Origin: Volvariella volvacea V23
Lineage: Eukaryota > Basidiomycota > Agaricomycetes > Agaricales > Pluteaceae
Length of the DNA stretch: 64,000 nt
NCBI GenBank assembly: GCA_000349905.1
Contig: KB722743.1
Location: 897,420-961,419, forward strand
Direction of reading: 5' to 3'
Positions 12,596 to 23,279 of the stretch are shown one piece after another; positions within the stretch are counted from its first letter, which is position 1, and the number at the start of each line of letters is the position of its first letter. Both the position numbers and the translations under genes were made by a program. A model generated the notes under the pieces. It was not told where the DNA came from. It did no database searches and saw only the letters and a list, made by a program, of their open reading frames with translations.

Positions 12596-13437
12596 GGTGG
12601 AGGTGAAAGGGCTGCCAGGGAGGAGGTGATGGCGAGGGCAGGAGTCGAGCTTGATAAGGGGTTTATGGACTATTGAGGCACCGAACGCCCGCAGGAGGCT
12701 TGCCAATCTGCAGCCAAGATTTCAGCACGCATTCATGAGCCAAACACGCGCACACACCTTGCACGCCGCTGGTCGTGGTGCAGACGCGCTCGACACAGCA
12801 ATCCAGCACAGGCCTCGTCTTGCTCGCCGGCTGGGATCCCAAGGGGCAGGGCACGTCTGAAAGCGTGTCCATACACCGCAATTATATCCAATTCACCCGC
12901 CCATTTGCCTCCGTCCCGTCGGCATTATCCCAACGCGAATCTCCGTCCTCCCACATCCATGTGCGTTCGATAGCTAATCCTGTGGCTGTGGTGATGTGCC
13001 TAGCAGTGCCTCGCTGTCCTTGTTCCACTCTCAGCAATCGATGACAGATATGCGTTTCACACAACGATGCAATTAGATGTATTCAGATCTCGTATGTCAA
13101 GAACCGGCTTCGGTATAAGCAAGTAGGATGGCGAATAAAAACACAGGCGAGCAGGCAATCATGCATAATCGCATGAAACAAGCCACTCTAGCACAGCAGG
13201 CAGAATGACGGTGTATAGCAGGTTCGTAGGAACATGCACGTCATCAATGCCCGATTAGCGTGCCAAGGCAGGGCTTGGGTAAGGAAAATGAGTTCCAGAC
13301 TGTATCAAAATCAAAAGGAGGAATGGGAAAAAACGAAGGCGGCGGTCAGTAGCAAGAGTGGAAAGTTCCAGCGCCATAACTATACAGGATAGATTACCGC
13401 ATAAGATAGCACAAGAGTGGTGATCGAAATGCAAAGA
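12596..13437. other. Spacer upstream of the transcription factor
   Basis: These 842 bp hold the promoter and 5' leader of the Zn2Cys6 gene and the 3' region of the next minus-strand gene. Open frames on both strands are short, Cys/Arg/His-rich and unlike known proteins. No repeat or RNA gene was recognised. Confidence 0.5.
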
Positions 13438-14793
13438 TTAAACCTTGCTGTGGCCCTGGCTGCTGCCAGATGCAGGCGGCGGCAGGGGGAACTTGTCCGT
13501 CACGTCGTCCTCGGTCTCGGTGTATGCAGAGGTCGCGGACACGATGGAAGGCTGCATCGAAGCAACGCGTGGGGCCTCCTTTGAGAAATCAAGCACGGCG
13601 ATCAAAGACTGGAGGGCACGCTCGTTGTTGCTGCCAACAGAGGAAGTCGACGGGGCTGTGGTATGCTGGAGGAACGGTGGACGCGGGGAGGAAGTCCCAC
13701 TTTCGCCCTCAAAGGGATCGGGATCAATCGCACGGCCCTTGCCCTTGTCTAATTTCTTGACAGGAACTGTAGAAGATGAACCAGATCGAGAGCGCGTGTG
13801 CCCCATCGCGTGATCTTGGGCACTGAAGAAGGGATTGTCGTGACTACCACTCCTGGACCTGGTACCGCTCGGCTCAAAAGGATTAACAGCCTCGGCAGAT
13901 TGGGGACGAATGACGACATCGGCGATAGAGGCGGTAGGTGCGGGTATAACTATGCTGTGTCGACTGGATTGGACAGACTGAATTGTGGGACGTGTCAAAT
14001 CTGTCTCCCATGAAATTGGAGATCCCGCATCAACGTCAAGGAACGGTGCACCAGTGACTCTATCCCTCGAGCCAAGCTCCTTTGCCAAAGCAGGATGATA
14101 TTGCGCAAGAGAGGGGAGAGGTTCGTGACTCAGGTCGCCATCATCAGCGTGGGTATAGCCAGTTTTGGTGCTGGGGGTAGAACTCTTGAACATGGTCAGT
14201 TTCTCCATAGGGGCGACATGATCAAGCTCCTTGGTCTGGTACTGACTCTCCCACTTGTCCTCGTCGTCTTTTCCGGATTTCCCTTGGGCAGAACGGGAGC
14301 GTGCATATGGGTTGAAGTTTTGAGGTGAGCTTCGGCTGCGAGCCTTGATCTGTAGCGACCTAGAGTACCGGCGGTAGAACCACCAGGCAAGGGCGATCAA
14401 CGCCACGGCACCAATAAATGCCCCGACACAAGTTCCAACAACGGTGCGGATAGAAATGGGTGCAGAGGCGTTGCCTTGGGCTTCGATTGGGGGAGGGGCG
14501 CTGGAGTCTGAACCAGACTCCTGGGCGTTCCCAGGCGACTGACCACTGGGAGAGAGCGTAGGAGTGCTGACGGGAGGCGTGATGACCACCACGGGGGTGA
14601 TGTCGCCGGTGGGGACGAGTGGGGGAGCAGACAGAGACTCCCCGGGACTCGCCAAGGTATCAAAAGCAAGAGAGTCGGCAGATAAGGATCCTGTCAGAGT
14701 TGCGGCACCACCTATACCGGATACACCGGTCGGGGCAGCAACGGGATCATCGACCTGGCGTCGATGCAGCTGGCGTCGAATACGAACGGCCAT
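13438..14793 (-). CDS. Single-pass membrane protein with Ser/Pro-rich domains, unknown function
   Basis: An uninterrupted 451-residue frame starts MAVRIRRQLHRRQ. Residues about 20-112 are Ser/Thr/Pro-rich, like a glycosylated ectodomain; residues 118-140 form one clear hydrophobic span ending at WWFYRRYSRS, followed by a basic cluster. The remaining 300 residues are a Ser/Pro-rich, disordered tail with repeated SRSGS motifs (TRSRSGSHDNPF, HTRSRSGSSST). There is no classical signal peptide. The architecture resembles fungal surface sensors or Mid2-like proteins, but no conserved domain is seen, so no function is assigned. It is divergent from the Rossmann gene at 15444. Confidence 0.75.
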   Translation of the reverse strand: MAVRIRRQLHRRQVDDPVAAPTGVSGIGGAATLTGSLSADSLAFDTLASPGESLSAPPLVPTGDITPVVVITPPVSTPTLSPSGQSPGNAQESGSDSSAPPPIEAQGNASAPISIRTVVGTCVGAFIGAVALIALAWWFYRRYSRSLQIKARSRSSPQNFNPYARSRSAQGKSGKDDEDKWESQYQTKELDHVAPMEKLTMFKSSTPSTKTGYTHADDGDLSHEPLPSLAQYHPALAKELGSRDRVTGAPFLDVDAGSPISWETDLTRPTIQSVQSSRHSIVIPAPTASIADVVIRPQSAEAVNPFEPSGTRSRSGSHDNPFFSAQDHAMGHTRSRSGSSSTVPVKKLDKGKGRAIDPDPFEGESGTSSPRPPFLQHTTAPSTSSVGSNNERALQSLIAVLDFSKEAPRVASMQPSIVSATSAYTETEDDVTDKFPLPPPASGSSQGHSKV

Positions 14794-15443
14794 GGGTAAG
14801 TGGGAAGGGCAGTAGGGTTACAAGGAGCGACGATGGTAAAGAGTGTACAGGTGCCTCCAAACGAAGGCGAACAGCTGGAAAATCGAAATACTATTTATTC
14901 GCAGGATAAGGGTTAACGGCAGTGAGAACGAAGTCAATCAGAGAGCAGGGGCTGATGGACGGCCGGATACTCACGGACGACTAGGAAGTTTGCATTCACG
15001 AAGACGGAATATGCTGGCTGCGAAGCTGGAGACTGCAAGGGCACGAGCAGAGAAAAGCTCGTCGTTAACGCTGATGGAATCAAGGCCCTGGGATACGTGA
15101 AAGCGCAGTGTGGGAACTTGTTGACAAGTCTGGACACCGCCGGGCGATAGGCGAGCGCTCGGACACGACCGCGACCGTAATATTGTCGCTGATGACGTCG
15201 CATCATCGTCCAGAGCCAAAACGCGCCGCCGCGACGCCGCGAGGAACGGCGACGCTGGACGACGCTGGGCGACGAGGTCTCACTATTATTAGCCTCTTGA
15301 CATCATCCGGATTCCATTCGGCAGATGACACGCCATCTCCTTTTCAAGTCGTATCTCCGTACTCAATGCCCTCGCTGCAAAAAATGTCTTAATCAATCTC
15401 ATCCGCGCACCCTCATCTCTGATTCATCCCCCCGTCGCTACCC
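14794..15443. promoter_or_regulatory. Divergent promoter region
   Basis: This 650 bp spacer lies between the membrane protein (-) and the first Rossmann gene (+). Around 15220-15275 it has a GC-rich run with repeated GACGCTGG/GACGACG units. No gene was recognised. Confidence 0.45.
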
Positions 15444-16890
15444 ATGGCGTCCTCGCGTCCCGAGGGTCCCTCCATCCGTCGCTCAACCTCCGGATTCAAG
15501 CCCCTGCCCTCGCACGGCCGGCTCACCATACAAACCCACATCTTCCTCACAGGCGCCACAGGTACCGTCCTCCCGGGACTTGCTGGCTGAGGTCCATAAC
15601 CTCCCGTTTCAGGTTACATCGGAGGGAGCGTCTTGACCAGGTTGCTCTCACACACGCATTCCGATGCGTTTCAAATCGTCGTTCTCGTCCGGTCCGACTC
15701 CAAGGCGCAACAATTCCGGAAGATGGGCATCAAGGCAGTTGTGGGCAGTAACGCTGACACGGCTCTGCTCCGCAGGTTGGCCGGTGCAGCGGACATTGTC
15801 GTTGCTTGTGTGAGTCCTAATTGGTGCCGACAGGTATTCTGTTCATGCCTTTTGCTTCCGCCCCATCTAGGCGGACGCGGATGATTTGGGTGCCGCAGAG
15901 GCCATTCTAGCTGGAATGAAGGACTATCATGAGCGGACCGGGCAGGTTGCCTCGTTGATCCACACTGTAAGGGTTGCGCACTTGTTCCATTTCACTTGCT
16001 CACCCCGGTCTATAGTCCGGTACAGGTTAGCAAGAGCCTGTTCTGACAATGCGCTTCACATTTGACCACCAAAACTCAGGTGTTTTGGCGGACAATGCTC
16101 AGGGCTTGCATTCAACCGATGTCATCTACTCTGACACCGACATTGCCCAACTTGAAAGCCTTCCGATAACCCAACCCCATCGCCAGGTGGATCTGGCGCT
16201 CGTGGCGGCAGACCAACAAGGTTCGTTTGTTGACGTCATCTCTTGGCACTGGTGCTCATATCCTTCAGGCTATGCAAGAACCTATATTGTTCTTCCCGGC
16301 ACCATCTATGGCAGAGCCTCAGGATCGTTAGCGGACCTCGGGCTGCAAAACCCGCGCTCGCAACAAATTCCTGGCCTGATAAAAATTGGTATCGATCGCG
16401 GGCAAGGTGGCGTCATCGGCAAGGGCAAGAACATCTGGCCAAACGTTCACATCGATGATGGTATGTCCGTATCTCACAAGCCATGTGCTAGCGCGAGTGC
16501 TGAGAGACCTGGTGGCGGATAGTGGCAGACCTATACGTGCTTCTATTTGATTTATTAAATCAGCAGGAAGTAGGGCAGCCGCTAGGCCACGGACGGACGG
16601 GATTCTACTTTGCGGAACACGGGGAGTATACGTTAAGCACACTGGCGGAAGCTATTGCTCGTGTGTTGTATGACGCGGGTAAAGGGAAGAGTCCCACCCC
16701 AACGACCCTAACAGATGAGGAAATGCAGAAATACTACCCAGACGGGACAACGTTGGGCTCCAATTCCCGGTGCAGAGCAAACCGGGCTCGCAGCATTGGC
16801 TGGAGACCCCAGAAGACGACGAATGATATGCTTGAGAGCGTCAAGGAAGAGGTCGAAGACCCCCATGCAACGGAAGAGTGGGAGGATTAA
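15444..16890 (+). CDS. NmrA/epimerase-like NAD(P)-binding protein (copy 1)
   Basis: Extended-SDR Rossmann protein of unknown substrate. It starts MASSRPEGPSIRRSTSG, about 25 residues longer at the N-terminus than copies 2 and 3. The dinucleotide motif TGATGYIGG is split by an intron right after the second Gly-Ala-Thr. Following are VVLVRSDSKAQQF, the acidic pair ADADDL after an intron, SGTGVLADNAQG, a central YARTYIVLPGTIYG and the C-terminal SNSRCRANRARSIGWRP. The usual catalytic YxxxK pair is not seen, so it may bind a dinucleotide without classical SDR chemistry or use other residues. Same strand and same intron layout as the copies at 19572 and 21643. Confidence 0.82.
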
Positions 16891-17391
16891 GTTTGTTCTG
16901 GAAATGGTGCGATCTTTTAGTATTGGCTTGGTTGCCATGGGTCGTTTATGCTCTAGTAGACGATCATTCAGTTTTCCCTTGCAATGAATTCAATTCCATG
17001 ACCCCACGAGTGTCTTTCGCCACGCACTATGCGAGGCGCGTCTGACAATTGCCGCAACCATGGCGATCTGCTCCACAACGCAGGAGATTCAATTGTTGAG
17101 CAGTGTTTGTCACGGTCATTATCTCTCACCCAAAATGGCACCAGCGCAAGGCACGTAGATCGGCGATCGAGATTGGCTGGTTCCCATAAGCAGATGGGTT
17201 TGCACGGACGTATTCAGCAGGCTGACCACTTCTCAAAAACCAACTACCCTCCCCATCCTCACGACCATCCCTTGCGTTGGCTGGAGTCCCCGGTCGTGAT
17301 ACCTCTTCCTTATCCACTCCTCAGCTCAAGACGGCCAATCCTCCCAGTCACTCCTTTGTACCCTCCATCTGGTGTTTTTACCATTGTTCAT
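16891..17391. other. Spacer, no gene seen
   Basis: These 501 bp between two + strand genes must hold the 3' end of the first and the promoter of the second. An open frame runs in from 17029 in frame with the next gene, but the stretch before MPVIKL (17392) looks non-coding and has no hydrophobic signal. Confidence 0.45.
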
Positions 17392-18379
17392 ATGCCTGTC
17401 ATAAAATTAGTCCCCCGAGGTAGTGATGACTCGTCGCCTACCAATCCTATATACATCGCTGGATATACTGTCATCGGCGTCATCGTAATGGGCCTCCTCA
17501 TCTGGCTTGCATTGAGGATGTATAGAAGGCATGCTGTGGCCTCTCGAGCGAGCCAGCGTGGTGCAGCGTTCTTATCTGTCCGTGGTCTTGTGCCGGAGGA
17601 CCAGCCGGAAAAAATGCAGACAGCACAAACCTCGATGTGAGTGACCTTGGTACACGCCTGGAAATTCTGATTTAATGCCCGGTACTAGCGGGGGTCCGAC
17701 CTTCATCCACGGAACCTTTTCTCGTGGACAGATGGATACAACTATCGTGCTCCCTGGAAAGACTTTTGCCCCGCCTAATTCCAGATCCCGCCAGGATGTA
17801 TTGGATTACCACAGGCAGTCTGGAAACTTCCCAAAGCCGTTTGCACCCAAGCCCTTCTCCTTTGCTTTGGCGGCTGGCACCGGCACAGACTCCCCTCGTG
17901 CGTCAGGGATTTCGTTGGGCTCGCCAAAAAGACTTTCGTTCAGTCGCTCATCGTTCCTGAGCATGTCAAGCGGACCCTCAAACTCACGCTTCTCCGTTAT
18001 CTCTGCCACTTCCACGATCGACTCTTCTGGTGGGACCACACGCAAAGTTCGGCAATTATTCACGCCCGTGCTACCCGACGAGCTGCTCCTTACTAATGTC
18101 GGAGAGCAGTTGACTGTCATCCAGTCGTTCGATGATGGCTGGTGTGTGGTAGGAAGGGAAGGTAGCATCTTTGCGACCACTGCCAAGTCCCTTTTCAAGC
18201 CTACATCTGCAGAGCCGGAGATCGAGATAGGAGCGGTCCCAGCATGGTGTTTCATGAAGCCAGTCAAAGGACTAAAAGCCGAAAGACCGATCCGTGGTTC
18301 AAGTTTGGGGATAACTGTGCAGATGCAAGCACCTGGAGTGTCCTCTCGAAATGAGCTCATGTCTTGGTCTAACTTTTAA
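17392..18379 (+). CDS. Single-pass membrane protein with C-terminal SH3 domain
   Basis: Two exons. Exon 1 encodes MPVIKLVPRGSDDSSPTNP and a transmembrane span at about residues 21-43 (YIAGYTVIGVIVMGLLIWLA), then a basic RMYRRHAV. The intron is about 17639-17688. The cytosolic part is Ser/Pro-rich, then has an SH3 domain: VRQLFTPVLPDELLLTNVGE, with FDDGWCVVGRE near 18140 holding the typical Gly-Trp of the ligand pocket. The layout (short outer part, one span, Ser-rich linker, SH3) is like yeast Fus1, which acts in polarised signalling and cell fusion; orthology is not claimed. The start was chosen because it is the first Met ahead of the membrane span. Confidence 0.75.
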
Positions 18380-19571
18380 AGTGCTGTTGACCAACAACCT
18401 CGGCCAAAAAGTCACAGATACGGTCCCCGACCCCGAACTTTCATCTGTTCAGTCGTTATCGCCTCTCGTTTTGTACCAATGTTTCTTGTCATGTACCGCC
18501 CCTGCATGTCAACTCGCCCTTTGCCATACTATTTCCGAAGTTCGAACTTGAACGCATTGAGGAATAGTCTCAACTCCTGGATAACCGTCATACCCAGCAC
18601 GATGCCACCTCGACTTCGATCACGTTAACCCCAAATTGTTCTGCGGATACCCGACCCCTCCTTACTCTATTCAACTTTTGTCGTAACATATCTTGCATGA
18701 CCTCTCACGTGAATGCCCCTCTCCGGTTCACTCTTTCACGACATACCTGGTGTATACGAGTTTGGTCTCTACTATCTTTTTGCATTTAGCCCATGTGACC
18801 AGAGCGTCTGGTATGCCCTTACCTTTTTTGTCTTTCTGCCACTGCATGTAGCTGGACATACACTCAGTAAATGTGTAGAGCACTACCGTTGACTTTAATG
18901 ATTCAGGTGGCGGACAATTTGTTGGCTCAGAGTGAGCGACACAGCGTCGACGCTTATATCTGATGACCATTCTCATGGCATAAAAGTTTTGACAGGTCCC
19001 CATTGCCCACAGATGGCAACTTTGGCCTTACCGCGCCAATCCCTTCACAGTGCTGCCGCATAACACCCGACTCCCATACGAAGCAGTGCCTGTTGAAGTG
19101 ATCAGCGAGTGGGGTAATTACGGCAGATTCAAGTTAATCTCTTCAATGCTTCAAAGTGCCCATTTCGGCCCATGATTGAGGGTTTCTAAGCCTCGAGGAT
19201 GCTTACATTCAACACTTCCTGGAATACTCTGTCATTCAGTGCATCCCCATCTTGGTATATGTGCACCAGCATGGTAATTGGCATCGTTTCACTTACCCAA
19301 TTTACCCTCTCCAGGATGGGACAATGATAGGACGGGCTCCCGCCGAAGCTCACAAGGGCCGCGTAAATGAAATGTGTGTTGGTAAGTACTGAGATGATAT
19401 GGCTAGTGCGGTGCGAACAAAGAATGAACGGGTCACTTTATCTCTCTTGGTATGTGATACGGACAGGCCCTGGAGTGTGGGTATATAATGTGCCTTTGTT
19501 AAAGGCGAGACCTACCAACAATTCCTTTAGATACCCACCTGCTCACTCGATCGAGGACCTGAATACCTGCC
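18380..19571. other. 1.2 kb spacer, no gene recognised
   Basis: Nothing here resembles a known protein. A 91-residue minus-strand frame at 18728-19003 is Lys/Cys-rich and unsupported. TATATAAT at 19482-19489, about 83 bp before the next start codon, is a plausible TATA box. Confidence 0.45.
19482..19489 (+). promoter_or_regulatory. TATA-like box of Rossmann copy 2
   Basis: TATATAAT lies about 83 bp before the ATG at 19572, a normal distance for a fungal core promoter. Confidence 0.4.
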
Positions 19572-21020
19572 ATGTCGCAAAAGGTCAATATCTTCATAAC
19601 CGGTGCTACTGGTAGGGCTGTCTAGCTATGCTAGTCGCGGTACACCGCTGACTTGGCTTTTGCGCGAACAGGTTACATTGCTGGTGCAGTACTGACCAGG
19701 CTATTGGACCACCCCAGTTTCATCTCCTTTAGCATCACCGTCCTGATTCGTAATGCGGAAAAGGCAGCAAAGTTCAAGGGCCTTGGTATTAATGCTGTGG
19801 TCGGGTCGCTGTCAGATCATGAACTGCTCGAAAGGCTTGCCTCTCAAGCTGATTTTGTTTTCTCCATGGTAAGGACTTGGATAATTATCATTGGGAGGCT
19901 GTTCACGTTGGATTGCTAAAATTATCGCGTAGGCTGACGCTGATGACCTGTTGGCCGCGCAAGCCATGTTGAAGGGATCAAAAGCGAGGTACCAAGCAAC
20001 TGGAGTCCCACCGGCTTTCATTCACACTGTAGGTGACTCCATCCATGCATTTAGTGCTGAAGACTAATATGCAAAATTAATGCAGTCTGGAACTGGTGGG
20101 TGTGCTTACTCTACCAAGAATTTATGTGTACCCATGATATCAACTTAGGTACACTCTCCGATAATGCAAAAGGCGCCTATGCCTCAGAGATCATCTACGA
20201 GGATGATAACGTTGAACAAATCGAGTCGTTGCCTCCTACCCAAATTCATAGAAATGTCGACCTCGAACTTGTTCAAGCCGACAAAGCCGGTAAGCTGTAT
20301 TGAGTCCATCGCTTAGTCTCGCCTTTATGCCATCTCGCACCTAGGTTATGTTAGGACGTACATTGTCCTCCCTTCTACCATATGGGGAGTGGCAAAAGGA
20401 AAATTAGTGGAACTCGGGATCCAGAATCCTCATTCCATTCAGATTCCGGTTCTCGTTCGTGCCGCTCTCCTAAGGGAACGTGTAGGTATGATCGGAGAGG
20501 GCAAGAATATTTGGCAAAATGTGAACATCGAAGAAAGTATGCATTCGTATTTTGGTCCCAGCCAAAAAGATATTGATCTGTATGCAACCTGCCTAGTTGG
20601 GGATCTCTATCTGGTGCTGTTCAATTCGATTCGCTCCAATCCAGCTGGCACACCTCACGGACGGGAAGGGTACTATTTCGGGGAGAATGGTGAATACACT
20701 GGCTATGAAATCTCGAAGGCCATCGGGCAAGCTCTAGTGGATGCTGGAAAGTTGAAGGATGCCGAACCTGATAGCTTCACTGAAGCTGAACAACCACAAT
20801 ACTTGGCCCTGTGAGTACAGGTGGCTACATGCATGACCTTGTTGACTTGACGGCGTCCGTACAGGCTTATTACCTTCTTTCCTCGAACACACGTTGCAGG
20901 ACTAAGCGTGCCCGTGCACTCGGCTGGAGGCCTCAGCTAACCACTGCTGATATGATGGCTAGCATCCCTGGGGAGATTGTTACGCTCACCTCTGAAAATT
21001 CTGCATTCAAGCTTAAATAG
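19572..21020 (+). CDS. NmrA/epimerase-like NAD(P)-binding protein (copy 2)
   Basis: It starts MSQKVNIFITGATG, and the Rossmann glycine motif continues after an intron as YIAGAVLTRLLDHPSF (third Gly position replaced by Ala: TGATGYIAG). Further on are TVLIRNAEKAAKF, ADADDLLAAQAML, SGTGTLSDNAKG, IHRNVDLELVQADKAG, YVRTYIVLPSTIWGVAKG, NIWQNVNIEE, GREGYYFGENGEYT and SNTRCRTKRARALGWRP. It ends NSAFKLK. Its overall length and exon layout match copy 3, to which it is clearly closer than to copy 1. No YxxxK pair is seen. Function unknown; members of this family bind NAD(P) as reductases or as redox-sensing regulators. Confidence 0.82.
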
Positions 21021-21642
21021 GGACAGATCGTGTAGAATTAGCGTTCTGTGTGTTTGTATTGGCCCTGAACAAAGACACTGAAACGGTTTCTTTCCTTTTT
21101 GGACGCTGAAGGTTTCTCAGTACGCGGTTCATCAATCTATGCGGCGACCATACATGACCCAGTGGGTACAACATGATTTACACACCGGCCATCAGGACTA
21201 CGAATTGGGCGCTATTGGGCGCTGTACCCAATCAGTCTCGAGTTGCATCAACTTGGAGTAAGTACAACTTCTTCCACATCGACACTGTAGGCCAATGAAC
21301 CTAATTCATGTTATTCTCAGCGTTTTCCGGCCAAGGCAATTTTTTTTGGCTTATTCATGATTAGTGCACACTTCAGCACGGTGACAGATGGAATCCTCTT
21401 CGCCGCCTTATTAGACGGTGCCGTCAGGTGGAATAGAATTGTCCAGATTCGCGAGGATTTTTGCCCTACGCGTTGGTAAGCTGCCTTCCATATGGAGGCC
21501 TCTTGCAATGCAAATGATGGCGAATAGATCGACACTGCGTTAGTAAGACTTCGATTCAATTCAGTATAAATACCTCCTATGTTCTACTTCATACTCATCC
21601 AACACTTCAGACACCTGCTTTTCTCTTCAATCCACTCCTACC
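21021..21642. promoter_or_regulatory. Promoter region of Rossmann copy 3
   Basis: The 622 bp spacer holds a TATAAATA box at 21566-21573 and a short perfect palindrome GACGG-TG-CCGTC at 21414-21425 that could bind a zinc cluster protein. No gene was recognised. Confidence 0.45.
21566..21573 (+). promoter_or_regulatory. TATA box of Rossmann copy 3
   Basis: TATAAATA lies 70 bp before the ATG at 21643. Confidence 0.5.
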
Positions 21643-23068
21643 ATGTCGCAAAAAATTAACATCTTTATGACTGGCGTCACCGGTACGCTATAAGTGTTTC
21701 ATGCCCATACACCAATGCCAATACGTTATTCTTTGCCCAACAGGTTATATCGGTGGTGCAGTACTGGCAAAATTGCTAGACCATCCCAGCTTCTCCTCCT
21801 TCGATGTTACTGTCCTTGTGCGTAATGCAGAGAAGGCAGCCAGGCTACAAACTCTTGGCATCAATACCATCGTGGGGTCCTTCTCTGACCTCGATTTACT
21901 CGAGGAGCATTCATCAAAAGCCGATGTTGTCATCTCCCTTGTATGCAGCCGGTTTACCGGTCGCTGGACCCTGACTGAATCCACACTGAACTATCTTTGT
22001 TTCAATAGGCCGATGCGGACGACTTCCCGGCTGCGATGGCTGTGTTAAAGGGCCTTAAGAAGAGGTATCAAGCGAGAGGTATCCCTCCGGCTCTCATCCA
22101 TACCGTAAGCCCTCTTTCCCCGTATCTAGCAGATGTGGGGCTAACTCGTCATCAATAATGTAGTCGGGTACCGGTGAGTCTTTCTTCCCGGGTACTAAAT
22201 AGCCGGACAGTTCTAATCAAGCTTTTAGGTGAACTTACTGATAGCGCCGGTGGTCTCTACCCCTACGAAACAGTATATGATGACGCCGACCCAGATCAAA
22301 TTGAGACGCTTCCTCCAACGCAATTGCACAGGAATGTCGACCTTGAAATTGTCAAAGCCGATCAGGAAGGTAAGGAGGTTCGACTGTGATCGGGCGCCTT
22401 TCGCTAAATCGTATTATAGGCTATGTGAGGACATACATCGTACTTCCCTCGACTATCTACGGCATTGCCAAAGGCAAATTGGTGGACCTCGGGATCCAGA
22501 ACCCTCATTCACTACAAATCCCAGGCCTCATCCGTGCCTCACTCGACCGAGGTCGTGCCGGTATGGTTGGCTTGGGAAACAATCTGTGGCCTAATGTGAA
22601 CATCGAAGAAGGTGAGTTGGCTTTTGTGGCAATGGAAACACTTGACTAATGTTATGCACATCCAGTTGGGGAACTCTACTACGTCTTATTCAATTCCATC
22701 CTGAGTAACCCTACGGGAACACCTCATGGAAGAGAAGGATACTACTTTGGGGAGAGTGGTGAACACAGTTTGTACGACATTGGGAAGGCGATCGGCCAAG
22801 CGATGGTAGGTCTTGGACTGACAGCGGAAGCCGAACCTACCACCTTCACCAAAGCTGAATTAGACAAATACTTCGGGGTGAGTCTACCCTAATGACTGAC
22901 AAAGAGCACATCTCATCTGTCGTTACGCAGGGCTCTGACTACCTTGGATCCAACTCACGTTGCAAAGCCAGTCGTGCACGCGCTTTAGGTTGGAAGCCTA
23001 AGAAGACAACTGCGGATATGCTCGCTAGCATCCACGCCGAAGTCGTCGTCCTGTCTTCCAGGAAGTAA
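21643..23068 (+). CDS. NmrA/epimerase-like NAD(P)-binding protein (copy 3)
   Basis: It starts MSQKINIFMTGVTG and continues after an intron as YIGGAVLAKLLDHPSF, so the full TGxxGYIGG nucleotide motif is kept. Other matches to copy 2 are TVLVRNAEKAARL, ADADDFPAAMAVL, LHRNVDLEIVKADQEG, YVRTYIVLPSTIYGIAKG, NLWPNVNIEE and GREGYYFGESGEHS. It ends VVVLSSRK. The near-identical N-termini and conserved splice sites show a recent tandem duplication of copies 2 and 3. The next gene, a ring-cleaving dioxygenase, begins only 211 bp downstream on the same strand. Substrate unknown. Confidence 0.83.
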
Positions 23069-23279
23069 ACATACTCATTCCACACTATGTATTATTATCA
23101 TTGCTATGATTTTATATCACATTAGGATGTCCTTGTGATGTAGTAGCACCCAACATATAAAGCCTGAATGCTACCTGGGACATCGTGAGATTGCCGGAGT
23201 GCAAGCGGCCGTCAATTTCGACTTGACCTATTTCCGTATTCACCAGCTTTTCGAATTCATTGGAGCGATTCCCTGAGGG

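Noticed and set aside
12056..12676. 206-residue plus-strand open frame
   Set aside because: It is the antisense shadow of the N-terminal exon of the Zn2Cys6 gene; Gly/Val/Leu-rich composition follows from the Gln/Ser-rich sense strand.
15200..15280. Tandem repeat or CpG-type element in GACG-rich run
   Set aside because: Units are short and irregular; looks like GC-rich promoter sequence, not a defined repeat.
18728..19003. 91-residue minus-strand frame
   Set aside because: Lys/Cys-rich with no family motif, no splice continuation and no orthologous look.
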